A DNA stretch of 64,000 nucleotides, taken from NCBI RefSeq assembly GCF_022458985.1, contig NC_061772.1, positions 26,719,501-26,783,500 on the forward strand, in the 5' to 3' direction. Within the stretch, counting starts at the first letter, position 1; every line of letters starts with the position of its first letter. This DNA is from Mugil cephalus (lineage: Eukaryota > Chordata > Actinopteri > Mugiliformes > Mugilidae). Positions 27,601 through 39,600 of the stretch are shown here, piece by piece. The position numbers and the translations under genes are program-made. Under the pieces are notes generated by a model. It did no database searches. It was not told the origin of the DNA and saw only the letters and a list, made by a program, of their open reading frames with translations.

Positions 27601-30600
27601 CAAGCCGCCCTTCGTGCAGCTCAAACCCGAGCGTCGAGCGGGAGGATGGCGGGTTCGGCAAACTCAAACACTGATGAAATCAAAACAGATGATTTCATAG
27701 ATGTTTTGTATATAACTTTTTATAGAACCGTCCATGATCATTAATTATGCTTCTTAAAAGGTCTAAAAACACACCATTACAGTGAGAGGCAGTCAGCTGT
27801 GCGGAGCGGCCTTGTGTATATAAAAGCATTGCATTTGGGCAGCTATATCCAAAACAAGGTAGGAGTGTGTGACAGTGAGTTGAGGAGATGCACATGCCCT
27901 GGGTCTGTATCAGCTGTGCTTAGACTGGGCTCCTGTCCTTGTTGGGTGCTGTTTGATGGCTGCTAGGGCCCTTTTCAGTCCCTCCGCACAGCCCCTCTGT
28001 CAAGGGTTGTAAAGCAGAGTGGAAAATCCCCTTCAGCCTGTGCAGTTAGTTTTGGCCGTGCTCCCTGTTCCCCATCATTGTCAGTGCATTCGGTTGGCTC
28101 CTTATCATGTAAACAAATGGTTGCTTAGCTTTGTACTGACACATCTCACATGCTGTGTTGCAAAGCTTTCTAAGATTATGGTAGACTGCATATCAATTTC
28201 CCCGCTGCGCCAATTTGCAATTCATTTGATGAGTTTTATTTATGCCTACCATGCTCAGATATTATAAATATCAAAGTGGATAACCGTTGTTTGTCTTTAT
28301 ATGTGTGTGTTAATGTAGGTCAAATGGAGTGGAAGTCAGGCGCAGTACAGTCTGGAGGGGGAGTTTCCAGAGATGCTCTTCACCATCAGCAGAGAAGGAG
28401 TCATTTATCTCAACGCTCCTCTGGACAGGGAGACGCAAGACCAGGTCTGTACTGTAGCTGCAAGCTAAACATCTCCAGCGCCTTATATTAAACGCTGGTT
28501 TAAGATTACTCTTTAAAATGTCTAAACATTAGTGATGTAGATGCTACACTCACGGACGCCTTTATTTCTTTGTTTGAACTCTGCTATAGTGCAACAATAG
28601 TAACGTGGACATGGCTTTACACTATGTCCTCTGGATTTAAATGAATTGATGTAGTGGTTCTATTGGTAAGAATTCAAAATGCAAAACAGGAACAACACAG
28701 TGAATGACTGCATGACACTATACAGATTCTTACCTTAGTTATTAATTCATATCTTTGATAAACTTTTTAAAAAATATGATAATATAAAGTAATACAGTTA
28801 ACGTATCTCTTAATTGAGGGGACCATTATACACATGATTTCACCAAAGTTGAACTGTGCAGCTTATTTTTAAACCCAACAGCAATTAAGGAAACAACCCT
28901 ATACCTGAGAAGTAAAGCTTTGTTCCTTGGACATATTTTGCATGTGGTAAAGTAATTATTGCATAAAGCATTTAATATCTTGCAAATCTTAGACAAAGTG
29001 AAGCAAGTCAAATTTTTTTTATTATTATTGTTATTTGTATTTTACTCCTGGGGCTGTGTGCACAACTTGAACTCCTGAGAGCTTTGAATGGCTCGTTGAA
29101 CAGTACATTCTGGCACAAATCTCAAGTGGCCGAAGAACAACACAGATAGACTGAGCTACATCAGTGGGTGTGATTAGTGTCAGTACACATGCTTCCAGCA
29201 CAATGCACTTTATGTCTTGTGCAGATGAGAGATTGAGATTGCTTCGTTAGCCTTGTGGGTTTTAAATTCTCCAAAACATTTTTTTACAGGTGCAGATTAA
29301 TTGCCTCTGGGCTATTGGTTAGTAGATTCAGATGGAAGTGCACTTGAGAGGCAACGATGAGATGACCCCCCCAAAACAGGAATGGTTCTACAGAAGAAGG
29401 CCACTGACATTTTATCTTTCTGACGGTTTATCACGTGTTTTGTATGTGGCTAGGCTTAGTGTCACTGCTGGTAGCAAGAAACGATTCCTGGATCTTGCAG
29501 AGGTTGCACATGCAGTCCAATTCCTCTAGGGTGGCACATCAACACATGCCATTGCCAGAAGGTTTGCTGTGTCTCCCAGCACAGTCTCAGGAGAAGACAG
29601 TCTGACAGACTGTTACTCTAAGAGAGCTGAACAGGGCTGTAGAAACTCAACCTCTCATCAGGACCACTATCTGCTACTTTGGGCAAGTAAGAACAGGGTG
29701 AGCGCTGGCAGAATCCTACAAAATTACCTCCAGGAGACGACTGGTGTGAATGTCTCTGACAAAACAATCAGAAACAGACTTAATGAGTGGTGGTCTGAGG
29801 GCCTGATGTCCTCTGGTGGCCCCTGTGCTCACTACCCGGCGCCGTGGAGCTTGACTGGCATTTGACAGAATTATTACCAGAATTAGCTGGTCCTCCACTG
29901 GTGCTACCCTGTGCTTTTCACAGATGAGAGCAGGTTCACATTGAGCACATGTGACAGATCTGAAGGGGTCTGGAGAAGCCGTGGAGAATGTGGGTCAGTG
30001 ATGGTCTGGGGAGGCATATCCATGGAGGGATACACAGACCTCTACAGGCTAGACAACAGCACCCTGGCCACCATTAGGTATCAGGATTAAAATCCTTGGA
30101 CCCACTGTCAGACCCTATTCTGGGGCAGTGGGTCCTGGATTCCTCCTGGTGCGCGACAAAGCCCTGCGTTATGTGGCCAGAGTATGCAGGCAGCTCCTGG
30201 AGAATAAAGGAATTGATATCATTCACTGGACTCCGCACTCCCTTGATCTAAATCCAATAGAACACCTCTGAGACACCATGTTTCAGTCCATCTGACTCCA
30301 CCAGTTTCCACCTCTGACCGTCCAGGAACTCAGTCAATATGTTTACATGCATGTAATAAAAACACATTATTGCCTTAATCCGACTTTAACCGGACAACTT
30401 AAGTGCATGTGAACACATTACTCCGACTAAAATCTGAGTTGTCCTTATCCGATTAAGACACTCAGATAATGCAATTGGAAATCGATTTTCTCCCGCATGT
30501 ATTCGCCATGCCAAGAAAGCCAGTCGCAGAAGAAGAAGGTAAACAGAGCCGGCAGAAGAACCACCTGAGGGATAGCGGCATGTTATCTGCACCGGAAGTA

Positions 30601-33600
30601 GCGCACAAATTACGTACAAGATTAAAAACCTACACTATTATTCTTGTTGTTTGGAATGATGGTGTTGTTTATTATCATGACTTAATAGGTCAAATGGAAA
30701 GGGGGCCATATTAACCTGCTGACAAGACACATATCACCACCTAGTGTCAAGGAGGAGGAGATGGGACAAGGACCGCATTCAGAAAAATGTAATTTCGAGC
30801 AAAGCTCCATTAAGCTGAGCGATGCCCTGGTGCAGATTTGGGAGGAGACGCCCCAGGATACCACCCAGTGTCTCGTTCGGAGCATGTATCTTCAAAGTGT
30901 TGCTTTGAACTTTTTTCATACTTGTGCTGCAACAGTTTTCAAGACGTCGACGTGTATAAGAAGTTTCTACAAATACCCTGATTGATATACAGTATGTTCA
31001 GCAAATCAAGGTGGAGAGGTGCAGCAAACATTAGTCTATTGCTCTTGCTAACATATCAAAAAACATTTCTTTTATTAGACAGCCATTTGCATTGAATTGT
31101 CATAATCAATTATAATATGAATTATGATATGAAAGTGTATATGATATAAATTTGATGCTACTCATGATCTGAGGTCACAACGTACAGTAAGTACCACACC
31201 AGATGTCCTCCACTGAAATATTCTGTTTCCCCTTTTGCCTTGTCAGTTTCAAATCAGCATCGTGGTCGAGCGTCCAGATGGCAGGGAGATCGCCAAGCCT
31301 GTGGAGTTGCGGGTGATGGTGGGCGACGCCAACGACAACAGACCCACCTTTCCACAGGCACAGTACCATACCGTGGTGAAGGAACTGGCTGCACGAGGTA
31401 AACCGTAGCTTCTATATGTCATAGCAGACTCAAAGAAGATGTGTCATGTGGAACTAACACAGTGAATCTAAAGAAAAATGTTCTGTCAAATTTACTCCGT
31501 AATGGGACTTTGGCTACACAACACGGTGGAGAAAACAGAGTGATGAAAGACTCGAGAGTGCCAGATACCTTTTGTGACAGCAGCTTGGGCCTTTTGCCAG
31601 GAGATGGGGAAAGTACAGTCACTCCTCCACGCTCTCATAAAAAGCACATGGTGTGTGGTGACGAACGAGGTCCAGCGTAAAAGCTTTTTTGTTGATGCTT
31701 TAAAACGGCTCGATTCTGGGAAACGAATTAGACGGGACAATCTGTTAATCTAAATGGAATCGCTGAGTGAGGATTAAATGAGAATGCTATTGTTATATCT
31801 GTCCACCCCCCCACCCACCCCCATATTCCCATAAAGAATCCCATGTGACTTACTTAAAAACTAACTGAGGAAACTATGACCCTGCTTTAAGTGTTAAGGA
31901 TCAATGAAACTTGTTTTGTTTCTGTTTAATCTTTAAAAAATTGTGGGTGTATCTTTCCCCAGGGACGGAAATCCTCACGGTTCAGGCGGCTGACAACGAC
32001 GACCCCAAAACAGACAACGTGAGGATCTTCTACCGTTTGATTGGACAGATTCCAGAGAGCCCTCGCGCCCTCTTCAGAGTGGACCGTGACTCAGGGGTCA
32101 TCTCTGTCCAGGCAGACAGCATGGAGGGCACAGCGCCGCAGTACACCCTCACCATCACGGCTGAAGATGCCAAAGGTGACTCTGTTTAATCTGCTCTGCT
32201 TTATGTGTTATTTCCAGTTACTCAGTGAAGGATTAACACACGTGCATATGTAACCGGTCTGCGGAGTAACTGCAAGGGGGAGGCTGCAAAATTGCTGGTT
32301 GATTACACTTTTTTTTTTTTTAATTATCCCCCACAAATTTAACTTTTTTTTTTAAATACACATTAACAGAAATCCAACATATTTTAGTAAAGGTCTCAAT
32401 AGCGCACGTTTCACACAGAGCGCCACACTAGACCTGTCAATCTGTACACAGTAGGCCCCGCCCCATATCGCTGCTGAGCCAATCACAAGGCTGCATATTC
32501 CACGCTGACTCTGTCGGGTTCCCCGCAATTGGCCGAGAGCCTATTCAGTCCCCATGGGAAATACAGAAGCACGCTGCAATATTAGCAGAAGGGAAGCTAA
32601 CGGTGCAGCTCGCTCCTATCATCCAACTACTCAGGCCAAAATGGATCATTTTATTTTATTTTATTTTATTTATCTTTTAATTTCATTAGAAAAAAAATCA
32701 TAAAAAAATGAATATTTGAACCTGTGTATTATTATGAATAGCTTAATAATGCTTCCAAAATTATCATAATAATGTATATTTATAAATAACATTAGACCGA
32801 GTTTAATACAGAAAACATGCAGTAGGTAGGGGGTCCCTACTTAATCAGTTTGGGGGGTGCTTGGTCTAAAAAACGTTGAAGACCCGCGCGTAAGACAACG
32901 CTGCCTTTGTAACAATTGCCACAGACAAAGATTTATTAGCTTTGTCAGCTTGTAGCCTTGTTAATACTTCAGCGTCCGGGAGATGTGCACATGCTAGCCT
33001 CAGGGGTGACGGATTATGTGGCCCGCATGACTCACACACACAGGGTGCGACGAAGGCAAAGACGCGGTACTCACTGTTCCTTCAGAGCTCCTTATTTGTG
33101 TGAATGGCTGACCCTGAGTCACTGACAGAAGCTGTGACGCTGTCCCCTGCAGGTCTGAACAGTTCCTGCACTGTGGTGGTGACGGTGCAGGACGAGAACA
33201 ACAACCCGCCGGTCTTCTCTCAGCACGAGGTACGAGGGCACATGTCAAAACAGACACACATGCACGGACATTAAGACGCACGGCTGATGCATCGATCTGC
33301 TTAGCTCATTATAAACAATGACAAAAAACACAAGGCAGGCCGTAATGAGTGACTACTGGACTGCGGATTTTGAATGCGCTCTGCAGGTCACTGATCTAAT
33401 TTTCCTGGCGGGGAACTAGATATGCCCTCTAATCTCTGGCTTATAGCGATGCCACCATGTTATTGGAGGAGTTTTTATTTGGTTCTTTGTACTCTAAGTG
33501 GACAGTGTTTTCTCAGAGATCAATCTGATAAAGCATTCTTCTGAGACCAGTTTCCACTCATTTATTTATAACTAAATCTACGTCACGACTGCAAAAGGCC

Positions 33601-36600
33601 ATCCAGTAGCATTAACATGACACAAACTGAGTGAGAATCAGCATTGTCGAGGCCATTACGATCGCGCGGAAACATCCGTATTAGTTAATGTCAGGGGAGA
33701 GCTCTTGATGCGGTCCGAGCGTCTCCAAAGGAGACAAGTAATTGCTCTAATTTTTTTTATTGTATTCTCATTTACATTCTCTCTGCATGGGCATTCATGA
33801 GACCACATTTCTCTGTTCTGCAAACCAGAATAGCAGTGCATCATTAATGTGCTGCAGTCACAGGCTCAGCGTGAAACGGACCTGTGGCTTCCCTCAGTCT
33901 GGCACAACTCCTTGTGTGAAAGAAAAATAGGCTAAAGATAGGCCGCCACAGAAAATCCCCTCGCTTCCACCCGCATATTAGAAGAGAGGAAGTGGAAGAA
34001 AGAAAGAAAAAACACGAGGGTTGGGAGTTACGTGGGAGAGACATCATACTGTGATAATGTAGCTGTTCTCCCTGTCAGACCATAGTGACAGTGGGAGAGT
34101 GCACAGACGCCCTTCTTCCTGTCTAGGAACATTATTTGGAACAAGGAGCACTGCGTTGAAATTAGATGTTAGACCGGTTATAGTAGATGGAATTGTTTTC
34201 CATTAGATCTTTTCCCGCCATCCAGTGGACACTCTCTATCTCCTGAAGTATTACTGGATGCTCGTTTTCAAGCCGTTAAAAACAAGTGCGCTCAGATAAT
34301 CGCCACCTCGGTCCCACACACCAGCGCAGAGGTGGAAAAATGCTCTTGAGCAGGTCACGCCTGAGCAGCGCAGCTTTTTCCACGGGCGATGTGAAGGCAG
34401 CGCTATAGGGGGTGAAGTGGGAGGTGAGTGGTGACAGGACAGGGTTCAGCAACCCCGCGGATGGGGCAGCCAGATCACAGGCATGGCTGCTTCACTTAGA
34501 GGACATCAGCGAGTGGCAGATTAAACGGCTGTCTAAACACATGTGGGGGTGGGGGGGGGGGGGGGGGGGGTGGGTGGCGAAAGGTCAGCTAACACCAGGA
34601 AGGATGAGATGGGGCGAACGTAGTGTGTAGTCGCATATCATCTCGACGGAAAATTGGATAGTCGTTCACGTGTGACTTTTATAGGAGACGAGGAAATCTT
34701 TGGTTTTTCTGGCACTTTCCATATTTAAGATGCTATTTTCCTTTAGAGATGCTGTAAATTCTGTGTATTCACAAGAAATGATGTTAAATGATGCAAAATT
34801 AAGCACCTATCAGTTGTAGATAAACAACCATGTATGGTTTTGGTGCTTTATGTAAGTACAGATTTACCTAACTTTTTTATTTGCTTTAATGGTTTATTAT
34901 TAAAATGTTGCATTTTGTTTCTAATTGCGGTTCATATCGAAAAAAATTCAACACTTTGCAGTATGTTTAATATTTATTCTGGTCTTTTTGCATGTTTCTC
35001 TTGCATTCTTCTGTGATGGGTTTCTTGCCGTTTCGTGCATACGTGCATTATGCATGACATGAATGAATGAATGAGAAGTTCATTTTGAGTGTGTAAGTGG
35101 AAAATGCAAATATATCAACATTACACAAGCTTGCATAGTCGTAGCACATAATAAGCAAAATGCAAAATATACATTCTATCAATTTGTAATTTAATTTGCA
35201 CACTTCTTAGTTTCTCCTTAGTCTTCGTGCTTCTACTCACTGGCTCCCTTTTTACGTGGGAGCGTGGATAAATAAGCGGTTTCCCCTCAGTGGTCTCACA
35301 TGCTCCGTCTCCTCCACCATCAGTACGGACCCTACCACATCCCGGAGGACGCTCCGGTGGGCACCACGGTGACAGCTGTGCTGGCGGGGGACGCAGATGT
35401 GCGGGGCGGGGACAGCTGGCAGGTGAACTACCGCTTAGAGTCCGGAAACGAGGAGGAGGTCTTCGCCTTGGTGACGGACAGGCAGACCAACGAGGTGTCG
35501 CTCGTGCTCTCGAAGGTGAAGAGCGGATCGCTTAACACGCGCACATTAGCGTCACATTATCCCATCGGCTTTTCAAATTAAACTCATTAGTTGCTCTCTT
35601 TATCCTGTTTAGGGTATGACAGGGTTAGGAGCAAACCACTTCCTCTTCGGGGACGAACGTTAATGTCAAGGACATTTTTTAAATACGAAAGGCTTGGAAA
35701 ATGTCCCTGGTGTGCGTGATAATTATAATGCTCCATGTCAGAAGATCAGTCACGAAAAAATAAAAAGCCGTTTTATGATTGCACGATTCGAATATCACAT
35801 GGAAAATAATATTGCAGTACGTCAATACTTCACTCCCACAGGCCTCAAATAAAAAATAGACTCCTGATAACAATGGAATGTTTTAGCCCAATAATCTCTC
35901 CTGTCCCCGGGGCGCATCACCCTTCGCCTGCCTCCTATAATCCAGCTGTGTGTGTGTGTGTGTTGGGGGGGGGGGTTAGAGATCCATGCGGGAGTGTGTG
36001 TGTCTTTGTGTGTGTGTGTGTGTGCATACGGTAATGGTCTGCTCTGTGTAAGTGGGCCAAACAGGAGACAGTCTATTATTTTCAACCTCTCTGTGGGAGT
36101 TGATAAATGTGATTGAGTGGTGAGTAGCACACACTCCTCCTGAGATGAAGCAGGAGATGTCCAGAAGCTAAAAGTGGATCTTGATGTATTATATCGGATT
36201 AAAATAAGGACTATTCTATTTCTGTAATTTCTGGAAGTGACGTCAGGCAGACACTTTCTATTTTTTTATTTTTTTTAATTGTCTCTCCGGGTAGCTTTAG
36301 TCAAAGCTCTGTGAGGCATCGCTGCGTATCACTTGGTGCGATCCTCGTTGTTTATTTAGCTTTCTTGCGTCAAATTAAAGCCTAAATCTTTCACGAGCAG
36401 AGCCCCAGTGGGTTAACGATGAACCTCAGCAAATCCCTCACTTCACTGAGTGTTACACTGTGAGGTCAGCACCGCAGAGCAAACACTTCTTTATTAGAAA
36501 TTACACACCGATCCCCGGGCCGAGTGAATAATTAGATTGTGCGAGCAGACACTAATGGCAGTTTACCACATGGTCTAGAGGGTGGCAGATGAAGTAAATG

Positions 36601-39600
36601 TATAATGCAGTGGAGGGAGCGAGCACGGTCTAATCAGTGGAGGAAGAACCGTTGGCATTAGATATCACATTAAATAAATAAATAATCATTAAAGCGAAAG
36701 GAATGTGAAATTGGCCTTATAGCAGTTAGAGGTGTGGAATAGTTTTTATATTTTTTCACAGACCTCAGATAAAGACTGTGCAGAATCATGCAATGCTAGC
36801 ATAATTATTTAAATAGTAATAATAATTAACATGTTATACGTAGTCACAAACATGTGAAATGGCTATGTACACCAATCAGCCATAACATTATGACCATTAT
36901 TCCTAACAGTTGTGACTCATCAGGGAATGGACATGGGTCTGTGGTGTGTGGAAACAAGATGTTAGTGGAGGCCTTTGAGGGGAGGGGCCTCTAATACTGG
37001 ATCAGTTTGGGATTTAGTGAATTTGGAGGCCAGGTCAACACCTTGTGCTGTTCTTCATGTTTTTATTCCTAGAGTTGTGGGTCTGTGTCAGGCTGCATCC
37101 TGCTGGGGATGGCTGCTGCCATCAAGGAGTGTCATTCCTATGGGGTGGGTGGGGGTACATGGTCTGGTCTAGGTGGGTGGCACACAGCGTTGCCAGACGT
37201 ACGATAATTATCGTATTTGTTGGATAGTATCACCCTCTGTATAATCAATATTCCAAAAGGTGTTGAATAAAGGCAACTGGACGTGTAGAGTTTCTTGAAG
37301 ATGTTTCGTCACTCATACGAGCTCCTTCAGTTCTGAGAGACTAATTTACATTTTAGAAAACATTTTTCAACGACTCGTATTGGCCGGTTCAGCCCTGGGG
37401 TTTGGTACATTCCCTTTCTGGTTGATGGTGAAGTTTGCAAATTTGTTTCGGGACTTGTAAAAGTGTTTCATCGTTCTTAAAAGTGTTTCCCCGCTTGCAA
37501 ATTCGTTTTCTGAAATGTAAATTTGTTTCAGGACTTAGGGATAGGTAAATGTGTCGTGGTAATGTAATTTTGTTTTACGATTTGTAAAATGTTTTCTAAA
37601 ATGTAAATCTGTGTTTCCCGTTTTGTAATGTTGGTTTGCACCTCCGGACCACCGTACCCTTCAATCGATGGCTGTTAGCAAACACACAGTGCTGTCATCT
37701 TATTTAAAGGTAAAACTGCATTATACGCTATACGACAGTTACCTAGCAGTTGAGTTACCTAGTCTCAGCAACGTCAAATTGGGTATATACGGGTATTTTC
37801 CCTCAAAATACGATACTTTTAAGTTTGTGGTACGATAATTTGTCATTTTCCCATCTGGCAGCACTGGTGCTACATGTCTAAGTAACGTTTACCAGCAGAA
37901 CAATGAATTGTCACAAGATGGTCGATGTTATTTACTTAACCTGTGAGTGGCCATAATGTTTTTGAGTGTGATTTATTGAATTATGAGCAGGACAAATAAG
38001 ACAGTCAGATTTCTCATTCTTTCTTAGAGTCTTTCTTAGACATTTTGAAGGTTTTTCCGTGCGTCACTGTAAAGGTGAAGCTGTAATGGGTTGAGGTTTT
38101 TATCAGAATAATTCCCTGGTGCATGAGTCACGCTCCAGGGGCACAGAAACCGAAACAAAAGTAGTGTCATCCTGTGAGTCTTTGAGCAATGTAATTGTTC
38201 AAACAAGTGACTGTAGCCTCCACAGAGTCCGTGCACATGTTCCGACGCTCTGATACACACTGAGTGGTTCGATGCGTCACTTCCAATCAAGAGCAGCACT
38301 CATCTATCCTCCAAGGTTTGCGTTTCTTCTCCTTGGCAACAGAGACACTTTCAGCCAGAGCAGCATGATGTCAGACCATGTCTGCTCAGCGCCGTCATGT
38401 TTTATGGGAAGACAAACCACGTTTAAGGGTAAAAACCTGACAACAAACGCAAGCCCGAGGGCAGGATTCAAAGCATGGCATTGCCGTAATCCTATTTGTT
38501 TCGTTTTTTGTTTCTAAACCGAGCTGTAAAGTCATTAGATGTGTGCCTGCACTGTAGACACTACACGGTTAATCTTTCCTTACCCCAGCTATGAAACTAT
38601 GCTTTTAATCCCCCAAACAGTGTCAGCAGGTCAGGATTATTTTTAGTGTCCAGATTATAGTAATCTCCTCACTTGAAATACGCACTCTTAATTTTGCCCC
38701 AAAATGTGGGGATCTTGTTATATTACACAACGTATATCCGATGTTAATGCACAGATCTTTATTTGTTCGTATGTGAGTGAGTTTATCCCGTATTAATGCC
38801 TATTATTAAATAACAATGTGTGGAGTTCACATGAGGACATTTATCGTCACATAGCAGTTGCAGACATTCAGCATTATGGAAAATGTCTCATTTGTGACAC
38901 AGTGGAATCAACTGGTTTCCTTTGCCTGTAACTCACAGAATCTGGTTCATATTAGAAAACACTGCAATGCTCTGCCAATAAATCTGGTTTCCTTGGAAAT
39001 AAGATAAGGGGACTGGGACACGTGGGACTGGACTGTGTCCCTTTCCTGTTGGCAAAGACAGCATGCTGTGTTCTGACTGTCTGTCCCTTTCATTTGTTTC
39101 ATTTCCTCTATTTCCGTGAGTTTCGACACCCAATTATTTCTTTGCACGTTTGGTAAATTAATCATCTATTTAAGGACCAGGTCACCTAATTTGAATAAGC
39201 ACATTTCCCTTTTGATTATTTAAGGCGAGACGCTGCAGGTGAATAGGGTAAAAATTTTAACCAATAGGTATCACCGTGATTGCTTAGATAAATACAATAT
39301 TTTCTTTTGTATTACAAGTTTTCGGTGAATTCGTATTTAAATATGCCAATGAGGAGTTATCTACTTAAATATGCACTAATTTGCATACATTTCCAGCACA
39401 GAAATCTGAATAATGACTAAAGTGAGGTTCAAAATTCTTGTTTCTTTTTGTTAACATATGATGTTTCCAGGTATTTACAGAGGGGAGTTTTTTTTTGCAC
39501 TGTTTAGAAAGCTGAGTTTTAGTGGATCTAGGAGTAAATTTGAGGTGCAACACAGACAAAGTGTAGTGAAATGAACACATGAATGTGCGTTTTGACCACT

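Larger units (their letters stand above)
22602..28318. other. cdh16 intron 6 (5.7 kb)
   Basis: No further cadherin exon is needed by phase or domain content, and none is seen. Contents: AT-rich sequence, an A/G-rich stretch at 24,080-24,122, a polypyrimidine tract at 25,050-25,140, a T20 run at 26,128-26,149 and Tc1-like copy D at 26.92-27.30 kb. Confidence 0.6.
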
